From: Vicinamibacterales bacterium
GTDB lineage: Bacteria; Acidobacteriota; Vicinamibacteria; Vicinamibacterales; 2-12-FULL-66-21
Direction: 5' to 3'
DNA: 64,000 nt
Assembly: GCA_035699745.1 (NCBI GenBank)
Contig: DASSPH010000015.1
Coordinates: forward strand, 1-64,000
A program made the position numbers and the translations under genes. The first letter of the stretch is position 1; every line of letters begins with the position of its first letter. This document shows positions 16,419 through 23,927 of the stretch, piece after piece. The notes beneath the pieces are model-generated. The model did not search any database and was not told where the DNA came from. It worked only from the letters and a program-made list of their open reading frames with translations.

Positions 16419-17993
16419 ATGAGCCCGTCCGCCGTGTACCTCACCCTCGGCGCACTGGCCGATCTCGCCGGCGTCGCCGCCATTGTCTGGTGGTTCAACA
16501 GCCGCAAACGTTTTTCCGCTGAAATCATCGCCCGCGCCGAAGGCCTGAGCCGCGACATCCGCGAGCAGGCGGAGCGCGCCGCCGAATCGATCAAGAAGGA
16601 AGCGCAAATCGACGCCCGCGAGAAGGCCCACGCGCTCCTGACCGAGGCCGAGACCCGGGCGCGCGACCGGCAGCAGGAGATCCTCGCCGTCGAGCAGACG
16701 CTCGCCGATCGCACGCGATCGCTGGCGGATCGCATCTCGGCGACCGACGCGCTGGAGCGGGATCTCCGCGCCCGCGACGCCGCGCTCGCCGAGCTGCGCC
16801 GCCGCACCGAGGCCGCCGCCGCGCGCGGCGAGCAGCTGGTCGCGGAACGCGAGCGCGAGCTGCAGCGAATCTCCGGGCTGACCGCCGACGAAGCGCGCGA
16901 GCTGGTGCTGAGAGACATCGAATCGGATGCACGGCGCGACGCCGCCAACCTGATCAAGCGGCTCGAAGCCGAGGCGCGCGAGTCCGCGGCCGAGCGGGCG
17001 CGCCAGATCATCGCCGACGCCATCCAGCGCAGCGCCGCCGACCACGCCATCGAAACCACCGTCTCGGTCGTCGACCTGCCCAGCGACGACATGAAAGGGC
17101 GGATCATCGGCCGTGAAGGGCGCAACATCCGCGCGCTCGAGCAGGCGACCGGCGTCGAGCTGATCGTCGACGACACGCCGGGCGCCATCATCCTGTCGTC
17201 GTTCGATCCGTTCCGCCGCGAAGTCGCCAGGCTGGCGATCGCGCGGCTCGTCGCCGACGGCCGGATCCATCCGGCGCGCATCGAGGAAGTGGTCGAGAAG
17301 GTCAAGCTCGAGATGGAGGAGACCGTCCGCAAGGAGGGAGAGTCCGCCGCGTTCGAGCTGGGGCTCTACGATCTCCACCCGGAAGTGCTGCGGCTGATGG
17401 GGCGCCTCAAGTTCCGCACCAGCTACGGGCAGAACGTGCTCAATCATTCGCGGGAGGTCGCGTTCCTCGCCGGCATCATGGCGAAGGAGATCGGCCTGAA
17501 CGGCCATGTCGCCGCGCGCGCCGCGTTCCTCCACGACATCGGCAAGGCGATCGACCGCGACCTGCAGGGCACGCACCTCGAGCTCGGCCTCGATTTCCTC
17601 CGCCGCCACGGCGAGAGCGAGCCGGTGCTCCAGGCGGTCGCGGCGCATCACATGGACATCGACTGGCCGTCGCTCGAAGCGATGATCGTCCAGGCGGCGG
17701 ACGCCATCTCGGCGGCGCGCCCCGGCGCCCGGCGCGACATCCTCGAGTCCTACGTCAAGCGGCTGGAGAAGCTGGAGAGCATCGCCGACTCGTTCGAGGG
17801 GGTGACCAAGGCGTTCGCCCTCCAGGCGGGGCGCGAGATCCGGATCATGGTGGAGAGCGATCGGGTGTCGGACGAAGCGACCGTCTGGCTGTCGAAGGAC
17901 ATCGCCAAGCGGATCGAGAGCGAGCTGCAGTATCCCGGCCAGATCAAGGTCACCGTCATCCGTGAAACGCGTGCGGTCGAGTACGCCCGCTGA
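16419..17993 (+). CDS. rny: Ribonuclease Y
   Basis: 524 aa, normal length. N-terminal membrane anchor (about 5-25), long coiled coil (about 30-200), KH domain with GRIIGREGRNIRALEQATG (about 226-245), HD domain with FLHDIGKAIDRD (catalytic His-Asp near 371-372) and the conserved C-terminal region ending RETRAVEYAR. It is a membrane-bound endoribonuclease that initiates mRNA decay and processing. It follows the 6S RNA, and thiL begins inside its last 32 bases. Confidence 0.96.
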   Translation: MSPSAVYLTLGALADLAGVAAIVWWFNSRKRFSAEIIARAEGLSRDIREQAERAAESIKKEAQIDAREKAHALLTEAETRARDRQQEILAVEQTLADRTRSLADRISATDALERDLRARDAALAELRRRTEAAAARGEQLVAERERELQRISGLTADEARELVLRDIESDARRDAANLIKRLEAEARESAAERARQIIADAIQRSAADHAIETTVSVVDLPSDDMKGRIIGREGRNIRALEQATGVELIVDDTPGAIILSSFDPFRREVARLAIARLVADGRIHPARIEEVVEKVKLEMEETVRKEGESAAFELGLYDLHPEVLRLMGRLKFRTSYGQNVLNHSREVAFLAGIMAKEIGLNGHVAARAAFLHDIGKAIDRDLQGTHLELGLDFLRRHGESEPVLQAVAAHHMDIDWPSLEAMIVQAADAISAARPGARRDILESYVKRLEKLESIADSFEGVTKAFALQAGREIRIMVESDRVSDEATVWLSKDIAKRIESELQYPGQIKVTVIRETRAVEYAR

Positions 17994-18981
17994 TCTGCCG
18001 GGCGAACGCGCGCTGATCGAGGAGATTCGCGCGCGCGCCGGGGCCGCGCCGGCGTGGCTGCCGGTCGGCATCGGCGACGACGCCGCGGTGGTGGAGGGGG
18101 CGCGCGGCGCGCTGGAGATCCTGACCACCGACGCCATCGTCGAAGGCATTCATTTCGACCGCCGGGTCAGCACGCTGGCGGACGTCGGCTGGAAGGCGCT
18201 GGCGGTGAATCTCTCCGACATCGCGGCCATGGGCGGCACGCCGCGGCTGGCGCTGCTCTCGCTCGGCCTGCCGGAGGCGATGTCCGCCGCCGAGGTCCGC
18301 GAGCTGCTGGACGGCTTTTTCGCCCTGGCCGGAGAGACCCGCGTGACGCTCGCCGGCGGGAACATCACGCGATCCCCCGGTCCGCTGTTCGTCGACGTCA
18401 CCGTCTCGGGGTTCGCCCGGCGCCGGCAGGTGCTGACGCGCGGCGGGGCGCGCGCCGGCGACGCCCTCTACGTCACCGGCCAGGTGGGTGCCGCCGCCGC
18501 GGGACTGGGCTGGTCGACGGGCCGCCCCGCCGAGGAACCGATCGATGGCATCGACGCCTGCGTGGAGCGGCATCGCCGCCCCGACCCGCGCGTCCGCGTC
18601 GGCGCCCTGCTCGGGCGCAACCGGGCGGCGAGCGCGTGCATGGACCTGAGCGACGGCCTCGCCGACGCGGTCCGCCAGGTCGCCGCCGCCTCAGGGCTGG
18701 GCGCCGTCGTCGACGGGGAGGCGCTGCCGATCCCCGACGCGGCGCGGACGTGGTTTCAGCGGCGCGGCGTCGATCCCGCCAGCGCCGCGGCGGCCGGCGG
18801 CGACGACTACGAGCTGCTCTTCGCCGTGCCCCGCCGGGCGCGCGGCCGCCTCGCGACCGTCATCCGCCAGGCGCGCGGCGTTCCCATCACCCGCGTCGGC
18901 GAGCTCACCGCCGATCCGCGCCTGATTCTGATGAACCGCGGCCGGCCGGAACAGCTGCCGGACGGATTCGTCCACTTCTAG
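17962..18981 (+). CDS. thiL: Thiamine-monophosphate kinase
   Basis: 339 aa, the last step of thiamine diphosphate synthesis (TMP + ATP to TPP). PurM-like ATPase fold: PVGIGDDAAVV with the Mg/ATP-binding Asp pair, TTDAIVEGIHF, NLSDIAAMGGTP, ACMDLSDGLADAVRQ and GGDDYELLFAV are all the ThiL signatures. The GTG at 17962 overlaps rny by 32 bp; a second GTG at 17971 is possible. No other thi genes are nearby. Confidence 0.93.
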   Translation: MKRVRSSTPADLPGERALIEEIRARAGAAPAWLPVGIGDDAAVVEGARGALEILTTDAIVEGIHFDRRVSTLADVGWKALAVNLSDIAAMGGTPRLALLSLGLPEAMSAAEVRELLDGFFALAGETRVTLAGGNITRSPGPLFVDVTVSGFARRRQVLTRGGARAGDALYVTGQVGAAAAGLGWSTGRPAEEPIDGIDACVERHRRPDPRVRVGALLGRNRAASACMDLSDGLADAVRQVAAASGLGAVVDGEALPIPDAARTWFQRRGVDPASAAAAGGDDYELLFAVPRRARGRLATVIRQARGVPITRVGELTADPRLILMNRGRPEQLPDGFVHF

Positions 18982-18985
18982 AGCG

Positions 18986-19480
18986 ATGCAGCCACGGACG
19001 CGCCGCTGGCTCGACCAGCTGCTTCATACCCACGACACGCCCCACCGCACGGCCGCGGCCTACGCGCTGGGGATCTTCTTCGGCTTCTCCCCGTTTCTCG
19101 GCCTGCACACGATCCTCGGTCTCGGCTTCGCCTTCGCGCTGAACCTCAATCGCGTCGCGGTGCTGCTCGGCGTCTACTCGAACCTGCCGTGGATCCTCCC
19201 GGCGTACTACACCCTCGCGACCGTTGCCGGCGCCGCGATCCTGCAGGTGCAGGTCCCGCCGGGCCTGTTGAACGAGCTGAGGGCCGCGGTCGCCGACGCG
19301 TCGTGGTCAGACTTCCGGAGAATCGTCGCGGACCTGGCGCCGCTGGCCTGGGCCTACGTCCTGGGGTCCACCCTCGGGGCCGTGATTCTGGCGGGGATTG
19401 CCTATCGCGTGGCCCTGGCGGCCGTCCTGGCCCACCGGGCGAGACACGCCCTTGCGCAACAAACCAAGCAAAATCAATAA
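18986..19480 (+). CDS. DUF2062 membrane protein
   Basis: 164 aa with three or four membrane segments. The HRTAAAYALGIFFGFSPFLG stretch and the NLNRVAVLLGVYSNLPW motif are the DUF2062 pattern. Function is unknown; relatives are small integral proteins, sometimes fused to glycosyltransferases. It starts 4 bp after thiL. Confidence 0.82.
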   Translation: MQPRTRRWLDQLLHTHDTPHRTAAAYALGIFFGFSPFLGLHTILGLGFAFALNLNRVAVLLGVYSNLPWILPAYYTLATVAGAAILQVQVPPGLLNELRAAVADASWSDFRRIVADLAPLAWAYVLGSTLGAVILAGIAYRVALAAVLAHRARHALAQQTKQNQ

Positions 19481-19512
19481 CTTACAATCTTGTCTCGGCC
19501 GTAATTGGGCCT

Positions 19513-19541
19513 TTGACTGAACGCTTCCGGCCCCCTATAGT
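19513..19541 (+). promoter_or_regulatory. Sigma-70-type promoter, leaderless for the 3D-domain gene
   Basis: TTGACT (19513-19518), a 17-bp spacer, then TATAGT (19536-19541), close to consensus. The start point would fall at about 19548-19550, on or next to the ATG at 19550, so the transcript should be leaderless and the upstream ATG at 19544 unusable. Confidence 0.75.
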
Positions 19542-19549
19542 GGATGGAC

Positions 19550-20113
19550 ATGGTCGGGATCTCCCGGTCGCTTTGGCGCAAGCTGACGGCGACCGCCGCG
19601 GTCGCGGCGGGCTTCGTCCTGATGTACGAGGCCAAGGTGATCGACTTCCGTCAGATCGCCGTCCCCAGCCAGGCCAAGGAAGTGGTGTCCGGCGACGAGC
19701 CGGTCGGTCCCAACGCCAACCATCTCAGATTCGCCGCCACCGCCTACTGCAAGGGGACGACGACCGCGTCCGGCGTCAACGTGCGGACCGGGATCGCGGC
19801 GGCGGATCCCGATCTGCTGCCGGTCGGCTCGGTGATTCAGGTCTACCGGCTCGGCGAGCGCTACAACGGGATCTACACCATCATGGACACGGGACCCGCG
19901 GTCCAGGGGCGCGAGATCGACATCTATATGTGGAGCTGCCACGAGGCGCTGCAGTTCGGGCGCCGGCAGATCGCGATCAACGTGCTGCGGCTGGGATGGA
20001 ACCCGAAGGCCAGCTCGCCGACCCTGATCGAGCGGCTGTTCCGCCAGCGGGAGGCGGCCATTCTGTCAGAGCCGGCCGCGCCGTTAGCCTCGCGGCCGAT
20101 CGAAATTCGATAA
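19550..20113 (+). CDS. Secreted or anchored 3D-domain protein (MltA/YabE C-terminal type)
   Basis: 187 aa. An N-terminal membrane segment (about 8-25) precedes a linker and a 3D (Asp-Asp-Asp) domain at about 60-150. RFAATAYCKG, TGIAAADPDLLPVGSVI, YTIMDTGPAVQGREIDIYM and HEALQFGRRQI carry the conserved acidic residues. The fold is the double-psi barrel of lytic transglycosylase MltA, so a role in peptidoglycan turnover or binding is likely. The start is set by the promoter, which places +1 at the second ATG. Its last 30 bp overlap the convergent ABC gene. Confidence 0.8.
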   Translation: MVGISRSLWRKLTATAAVAAGFVLMYEAKVIDFRQIAVPSQAKEVVSGDEPVGPNANHLRFAATAYCKGTTTASGVNVRTGIAAADPDLLPVGSVIQVYRLGERYNGIYTIMDTGPAVQGREIDIYMWSCHEALQFGRRQIAINVLRLGWNPKASSPTLIERLFRQREAAILSEPAAPLASRPIEIR

Positions 20114-21898
20114 CGCCGCCTCTCTCTCCTGATCCTGGTATTGCAGCTGATACAGCTTGAAATAGATGCCGCGCTGGGCGAGCAGCTCCTGGTGCGTGCC
20201 CATCTCCCGCAGCCGTCCCTTGTGCAGGACCAGGATCTTGTCCATGTCCTGGATGGTCGACAGGCGGTGCGCGATCGCGATGGTGGTACGGCCCGACATC
20301 AGCACGTGCAGCGCGTCGCGGATCAGGATCTCGGTCTCGGTGTCCACGCTGGAGGTCGCCTCGTCGAGCACCAGGATGCGGGGATCGAAGGCGAGGGCGC
20401 GCGCGAACGAGAGCAGCTGCTTCTGGCCGACCGACAGCGTCGCGCCGCGTTCGACGACCGGCGCCGCGAATGTTCCAGGGAGCCGCGCGATGAACGCGTC
20501 GGCGTGCACCGCCGCCGCGGCGCGCTCGACCTCGGCGTCCGGGATCGCCGACGCGCCGAGGCGGATGTTGTCGGCAATCGTGCCGCTGAACAGGTGCACG
20601 TCCTGCAGCACCAGACTGAACAGCCCGCGCAGCCCGCTCAGATCCATCTCGCGCACGTCGACGCCGTCGATGAGGATCCGTCCCTGGCTGACGTCGTAGA
20701 ACCGCAGCAGCAGGTTGATGATCGTCGACTTCCCCGCCCCGGTCGCGCCGACGATGCCGAGGCGCTCGCCGGGACGGACCTCGAACGACACATCGCGCAG
20801 CACCCAGTCGGGTTCCCCCGACTCCGCGGGATTGTAGGCGAACCACACGTGGTCGAAGCGGATGTGCCCTGCCTTCGCGCTCCCGATCGTCCGCTCGGGT
20901 GAGTGAATCGTCACCGGTTCGTCGAGCAGCTTGAAGATGCGCTCCGACGAGGCCATCGCCGCCTGCAGGATGTTGAACTTCTCCGACATGTCGGCAATCG
21001 GGCGGAAGAAGCGCTGCGAGTAGAGCAGGAACGCCACCAGCGAGCCGAGCGACAGGGTGCCGGCCAGCACGGAGCGGCCGCCGTACCAGATCGTCAGCGC
21101 CGCCGCCAGCGCGCCGATGATCTCGATCGCCGGATAGAACACCGCGTAGTAGAAGATCGAGTCCACGTTGGCGACGCGGTGCTCGCGGTTGATCGCCTCG
21201 AAGCGGTCGAAGGCGCGGGCCTCCCGGCGGAACAGCTGCACCGTGCTCATGCCGGTGATGTGCTCCTGCAGGTAGGCATTGATCCGGGCGATCAGCCGCC
21301 GCACCGTGCGATAGGACTCGCGGACGTTGCGGCGGAACCACTGCGTGACCACGACGATGAGCGGCAGCACGGCAAAGGAGACCAGCGCCAGCTCCCAGTT
21401 CATGCTCAGCATCACGATCATGATGCCGGCGAGCGTGAACACGTCGCCGAACACCGACACCACGCCGGACGTGAACAGGTCGTTGATCACGTCGACGTCG
21501 GTGGTGACGCGGGTCATCAGCCGGCCGACCGGATTGCGATCGTAGAAGCGCAGGTCGAGGCGCTGCAGATGCGCGTAGATCTGCATCCGCATGTCGAACA
21601 TGATGCGCTGCCCGGTGGTCTGCAGCAGCCAGGTCTGGGTGAACTCGAGCGCGAACGCGGCGGCGAGGATCGACAGGAACCACAGCGCGATGCGGTTGAC
21701 GCCGTCGAGATCCCCCGCCGGGATGTAGCGGTCGATCGCCAGCTTCATCACGTAGGGCTGCGCCAGCTGCAGCATCGAGTTGGCGATGATGGCGGCGAGG
21801 GCGAGCGCCGCCTGGAGGCGGTACGGCCGCAGGTACTGCAGCAGCCGCCGCATCAGGCGCGCGTCGTACGCTTTTCCGACTACGTCGTCGTCTGTCAT
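20084..21898 (-). CDS. Heterodimeric ABC exporter, catalytic-Glu subunit
   Basis: 604 aa half-transporter: six-helix membrane domain (about 25-325), ATPase domain (about 350-590). Walker A IVGATGAGKST, Q-loop SLVLQDVHLF, signature LSVGQ (altered from LSGGQ), Walker B ILVLDEATSSVD with catalytic Glu, switch AIAHRLST. Together with the upstream subunit it should form one consensus and one degenerate ATP site as in TM287/288- or BmrCD-type exporters. Start MTDDDVVGK at 21898 rather than further upstream, because the bases before it belong to a dispersed repeat. The substrate is unknown (drug or lipid-like for this family). Second gene of a pair. Confidence 0.9.
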   Translation of the reverse strand: MTDDDVVGKAYDARLMRRLLQYLRPYRLQAALALAAIIANSMLQLAQPYVMKLAIDRYIPAGDLDGVNRIALWFLSILAAAFALEFTQTWLLQTTGQRIMFDMRMQIYAHLQRLDLRFYDRNPVGRLMTRVTTDVDVINDLFTSGVVSVFGDVFTLAGIMIVMLSMNWELALVSFAVLPLIVVVTQWFRRNVRESYRTVRRLIARINAYLQEHITGMSTVQLFRREARAFDRFEAINREHRVANVDSIFYYAVFYPAIEIIGALAAALTIWYGGRSVLAGTLSLGSLVAFLLYSQRFFRPIADMSEKFNILQAAMASSERIFKLLDEPVTIHSPERTIGSAKAGHIRFDHVWFAYNPAESGEPDWVLRDVSFEVRPGERLGIVGATGAGKSTIINLLLRFYDVSQGRILIDGVDVREMDLSGLRGLFSLVLQDVHLFSGTIADNIRLGASAIPDAEVERAAAAVHADAFIARLPGTFAAPVVERGATLSVGQKQLLSFARALAFDPRILVLDEATSSVDTETEILIRDALHVLMSGRTTIAIAHRLSTIQDMDKILVLHKGRLREMGTHQELLAQRGIYFKLYQLQYQDQEREAALSNFDRPRG

Positions 21899-21902
21899 GT
21901 GA

Positions 21903-21985
21903 ACCGGATGGCGTCGCCCCTCGGGCTGCCCCACGCGCGCGCTCCGTGCGCGCGGCTCGCTCGTTGTCCTCGCTCGCTCATGATG
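21903..21985 (+). repeat. Dispersed GC-hairpin repeat, copy D (between ABC genes)
   Basis: Right arm GCCCCTCGGG (21916-21925), the following CTGCCCCACGC and the GGCTCGCTCGTTG tail match copies A and C. The left arm (ACCGGATGGC) is decayed. It fills nearly all of the 99 bp between the two ABC genes, 4 bp from the start codon of the second. Confidence 0.6.
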
Positions 21986-21997
21986 GTTCCGGGGCGC

Positions 21998-23812
21998 TTA
22001 CGATGCCTGCAGCTCCTCCTCGAGCAGTTGCTTCTTGTACATCGCGGCATAGAGACCGTCGCGGGCGACGAGCTGGTCGTGCGTGCCGCGCTCGGCGATC
22101 CGCCCGGCGGCCAGGACGAAGATCTGATCCGCCTGCCGGACGGTCGAGATCCGGTGCGAGACGATGATCGAGGTCCGCTCGCGCATGACCCCGCGGAGCC
22201 GGGACAGGATCTCTTCCTCGGTGTAGGTGTCGACCGCCGATAACGCGTCGTCGAGCACGAGGATGCTCGGATCGACCGCCACGGCCCGGGCGAGGGCGGT
22301 GCGCTGTTTCTGCCCGCCCGACAGCGTGATCCCGCGCTCCCCGACGGTCGTGGCGTAGCCGCGGGGAAACCCTTCGACGTCCTTGTCGAGCCGCGCCACT
22401 GCCGCCGCGGCAGCGACCGCTTCAACCGCTGGAGCCTCTTCCCCCCCTTCGCATCCTTCGAGCCCCTTCGACCCCTTCGCCTCCTTCGACTCCTCCTTCG
22501 TGAGTCCGAAGGCGACGTTCTCGGCAATCGTGTCGGAGAACAGGAACGGTTCCTGCGGCACGAAGCCGATCGCCCCGCGCAGCCGCGACAGCGGAATCTC
22601 GCGGACGTCCACGCCGCCGATCCGCACGGTGCCGCGCGGCGGCTCGTGCATCCGCGGGAGGAGGTTGATCAGCGTCGACTTCCCTGCGCCGGTGCCGCCC
22701 ACCAGCGCCACCGTCTGCCCCGGCTCGATGCGCAGGCTCACCTGCTCGAGCACCGGGCGGTCGCTGCCGGGATAGGTGAAGGTGAGGTCGCGGATTTCGA
22801 TCGCGCCGTCGAGCGGCGCCGCCCGGCCGGCGGGGGTGACGGCCGCGTCATCGATGGCAGGCTCGTGCTGCAGGACTTCCAGCATCCGCCCCCAGGACGC
22901 GAGTCCGCGCTGCAGGATGTTGGTGACCCAGCCGAAGGCGATCATCGGCCAGGCGAGCATCACCAGGTAGCCGTTGAAGGCGACGAACTCGCCCAGCGTG
23001 ATCGACCCGCGAATCACCTCGCGGCTGCCCAGCCAGAGGACCAGCATCGATCCCAGGCCGAGGAACAGCGTCATGCTGGGATAGAACGCTCCCTGCAGCC
23101 GGATCAGAACGCGGTTGCGGCGGAAGTACTCCTCGTTGGCGCGGCGGAAGCGCGCTTCCTCGTGCGCTTCCTGGCGGTAGGCGCGGACCACCCGCACGCC
23201 CGACAGCGCCTCCTGCACCACGGCGCTGACTTCCGAGAGCTGCGCCTGGATCTCCTCGAACCGCTGGTGGATGGCGCTGCCGAAGTAGCGCACCGCCACG
23301 GTGACGAACGGCAGCGGGATCAGCGCGATCAACGTCAGCCTCACGTCGATCGTCAGCATGAGGACGATCGCGACCACGAACACCAGGATGGTGCTGGCCG
23401 AATACATGATCGCCGGGCCGATCATCATCCGCACGGCACTGAGATCGTTGGTGGCGCGCGACATCAGGTCGCCGGTGCGCCGCGCCTGGTAGTAGCCGAG
23501 CGGCTGCCGGGCCAGGCGCGCGAAGAAATCGTTGCGCATGTCGTACTCGATGTCGCGCGATGCGCCGATGATGATGCGGCGCATCAGGAACAGGAACAGG
23601 CCGCGCACCAGCGCGATGCCGAGCAGCAGCGCCGCGTACAGCACGAGCTTGCGCTGCGTGACGCCGCCGTAGAGATCGTCGATCGCGTACTTGAGCACCC
23701 ACGGGCCGAGGAGCTGGAAGGTCGTGGTGGAAATGACGCAGATCAGGCCGAGGAGGAACGCGCGGCGGTAGCGATTGACGTAGGGAAGCAGTGCGCGAAC
23801 GGCCGGTGACAT
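21998..23812 (-). CDS. Heterodimeric ABC exporter, degenerate-site subunit
   Basis: 604 aa half-transporter. Membrane domain (about 5-310), ATPase domain (about 335-590). Walker A VGGTGAGKST and signature LSGGQKQR are intact, but Walker B reads ILVLDDALSAVD: Asp in place of catalytic Glu, the hallmark of the inactive site in heterodimers. Between Q-loop and signature an extra Lys/Glu/Gly-rich tract (about 434-455) and an Ala-rich run are inserted; the DNA there is a 9-bp CTTCGA-type repeat. Start MSPAVRALLPYVNRY at 23812. It is the first gene of the pair, 99 bp before its partner. Confidence 0.9.
   Translation of the reverse strand: MSPAVRALLPYVNRYRRAFLLGLICVISTTTFQLLGPWVLKYAIDDLYGGVTQRKLVLYAALLLGIALVRGLFLFLMRRIIIGASRDIEYDMRNDFFARLARQPLGYYQARRTGDLMSRATNDLSAVRMMIGPAIMYSASTILVFVVAIVLMLTIDVRLTLIALIPLPFVTVAVRYFGSAIHQRFEEIQAQLSEVSAVVQEALSGVRVVRAYRQEAHEEARFRRANEEYFRRNRVLIRLQGAFYPSMTLFLGLGSMLVLWLGSREVIRGSITLGEFVAFNGYLVMLAWPMIAFGWVTNILQRGLASWGRMLEVLQHEPAIDDAAVTPAGRAAPLDGAIEIRDLTFTYPGSDRPVLEQVSLRIEPGQTVALVGGTGAGKSTLINLLPRMHEPPRGTVRIGGVDVREIPLSRLRGAIGFVPQEPFLFSDTIAENVAFGLTKEESKEAKGSKGLEGCEGGEEAPAVEAVAAAAAVARLDKDVEGFPRGYATTVGERGITLSGGQKQRTALARAVAVDPSILVLDDALSAVDTYTEEEILSRLRGVMRERTSIIVSHRISTVRQADQIFVLAAGRIAERGTHDQLVARDGLYAAMYKKQLLEEELQAS
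22433..22502 (-). repeat. About 9-bp tandem repeat in frame inside the ABC gene
   Basis: On the plus strand CCTTCGA/CCTTCGC-like units repeat at roughly 9-bp steps through about 70 bp. On the coding strand they give the peptide KEESKEAKGSKGLEG. It lies in the helical domain loop of the nucleotide-binding domain. Confidence 0.8.
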
Positions 23813-23927
23813 CCGATCCAAGCGTACATGAAAACGGGCGCCGGGCCGAAGCCCGGCGCCCACTCCCCTCCCGACCCGAAGTGCGGCTAGCTGCCTGTCA
23901 ATTTCCGACCAGGTCTCGAGTCCACGC

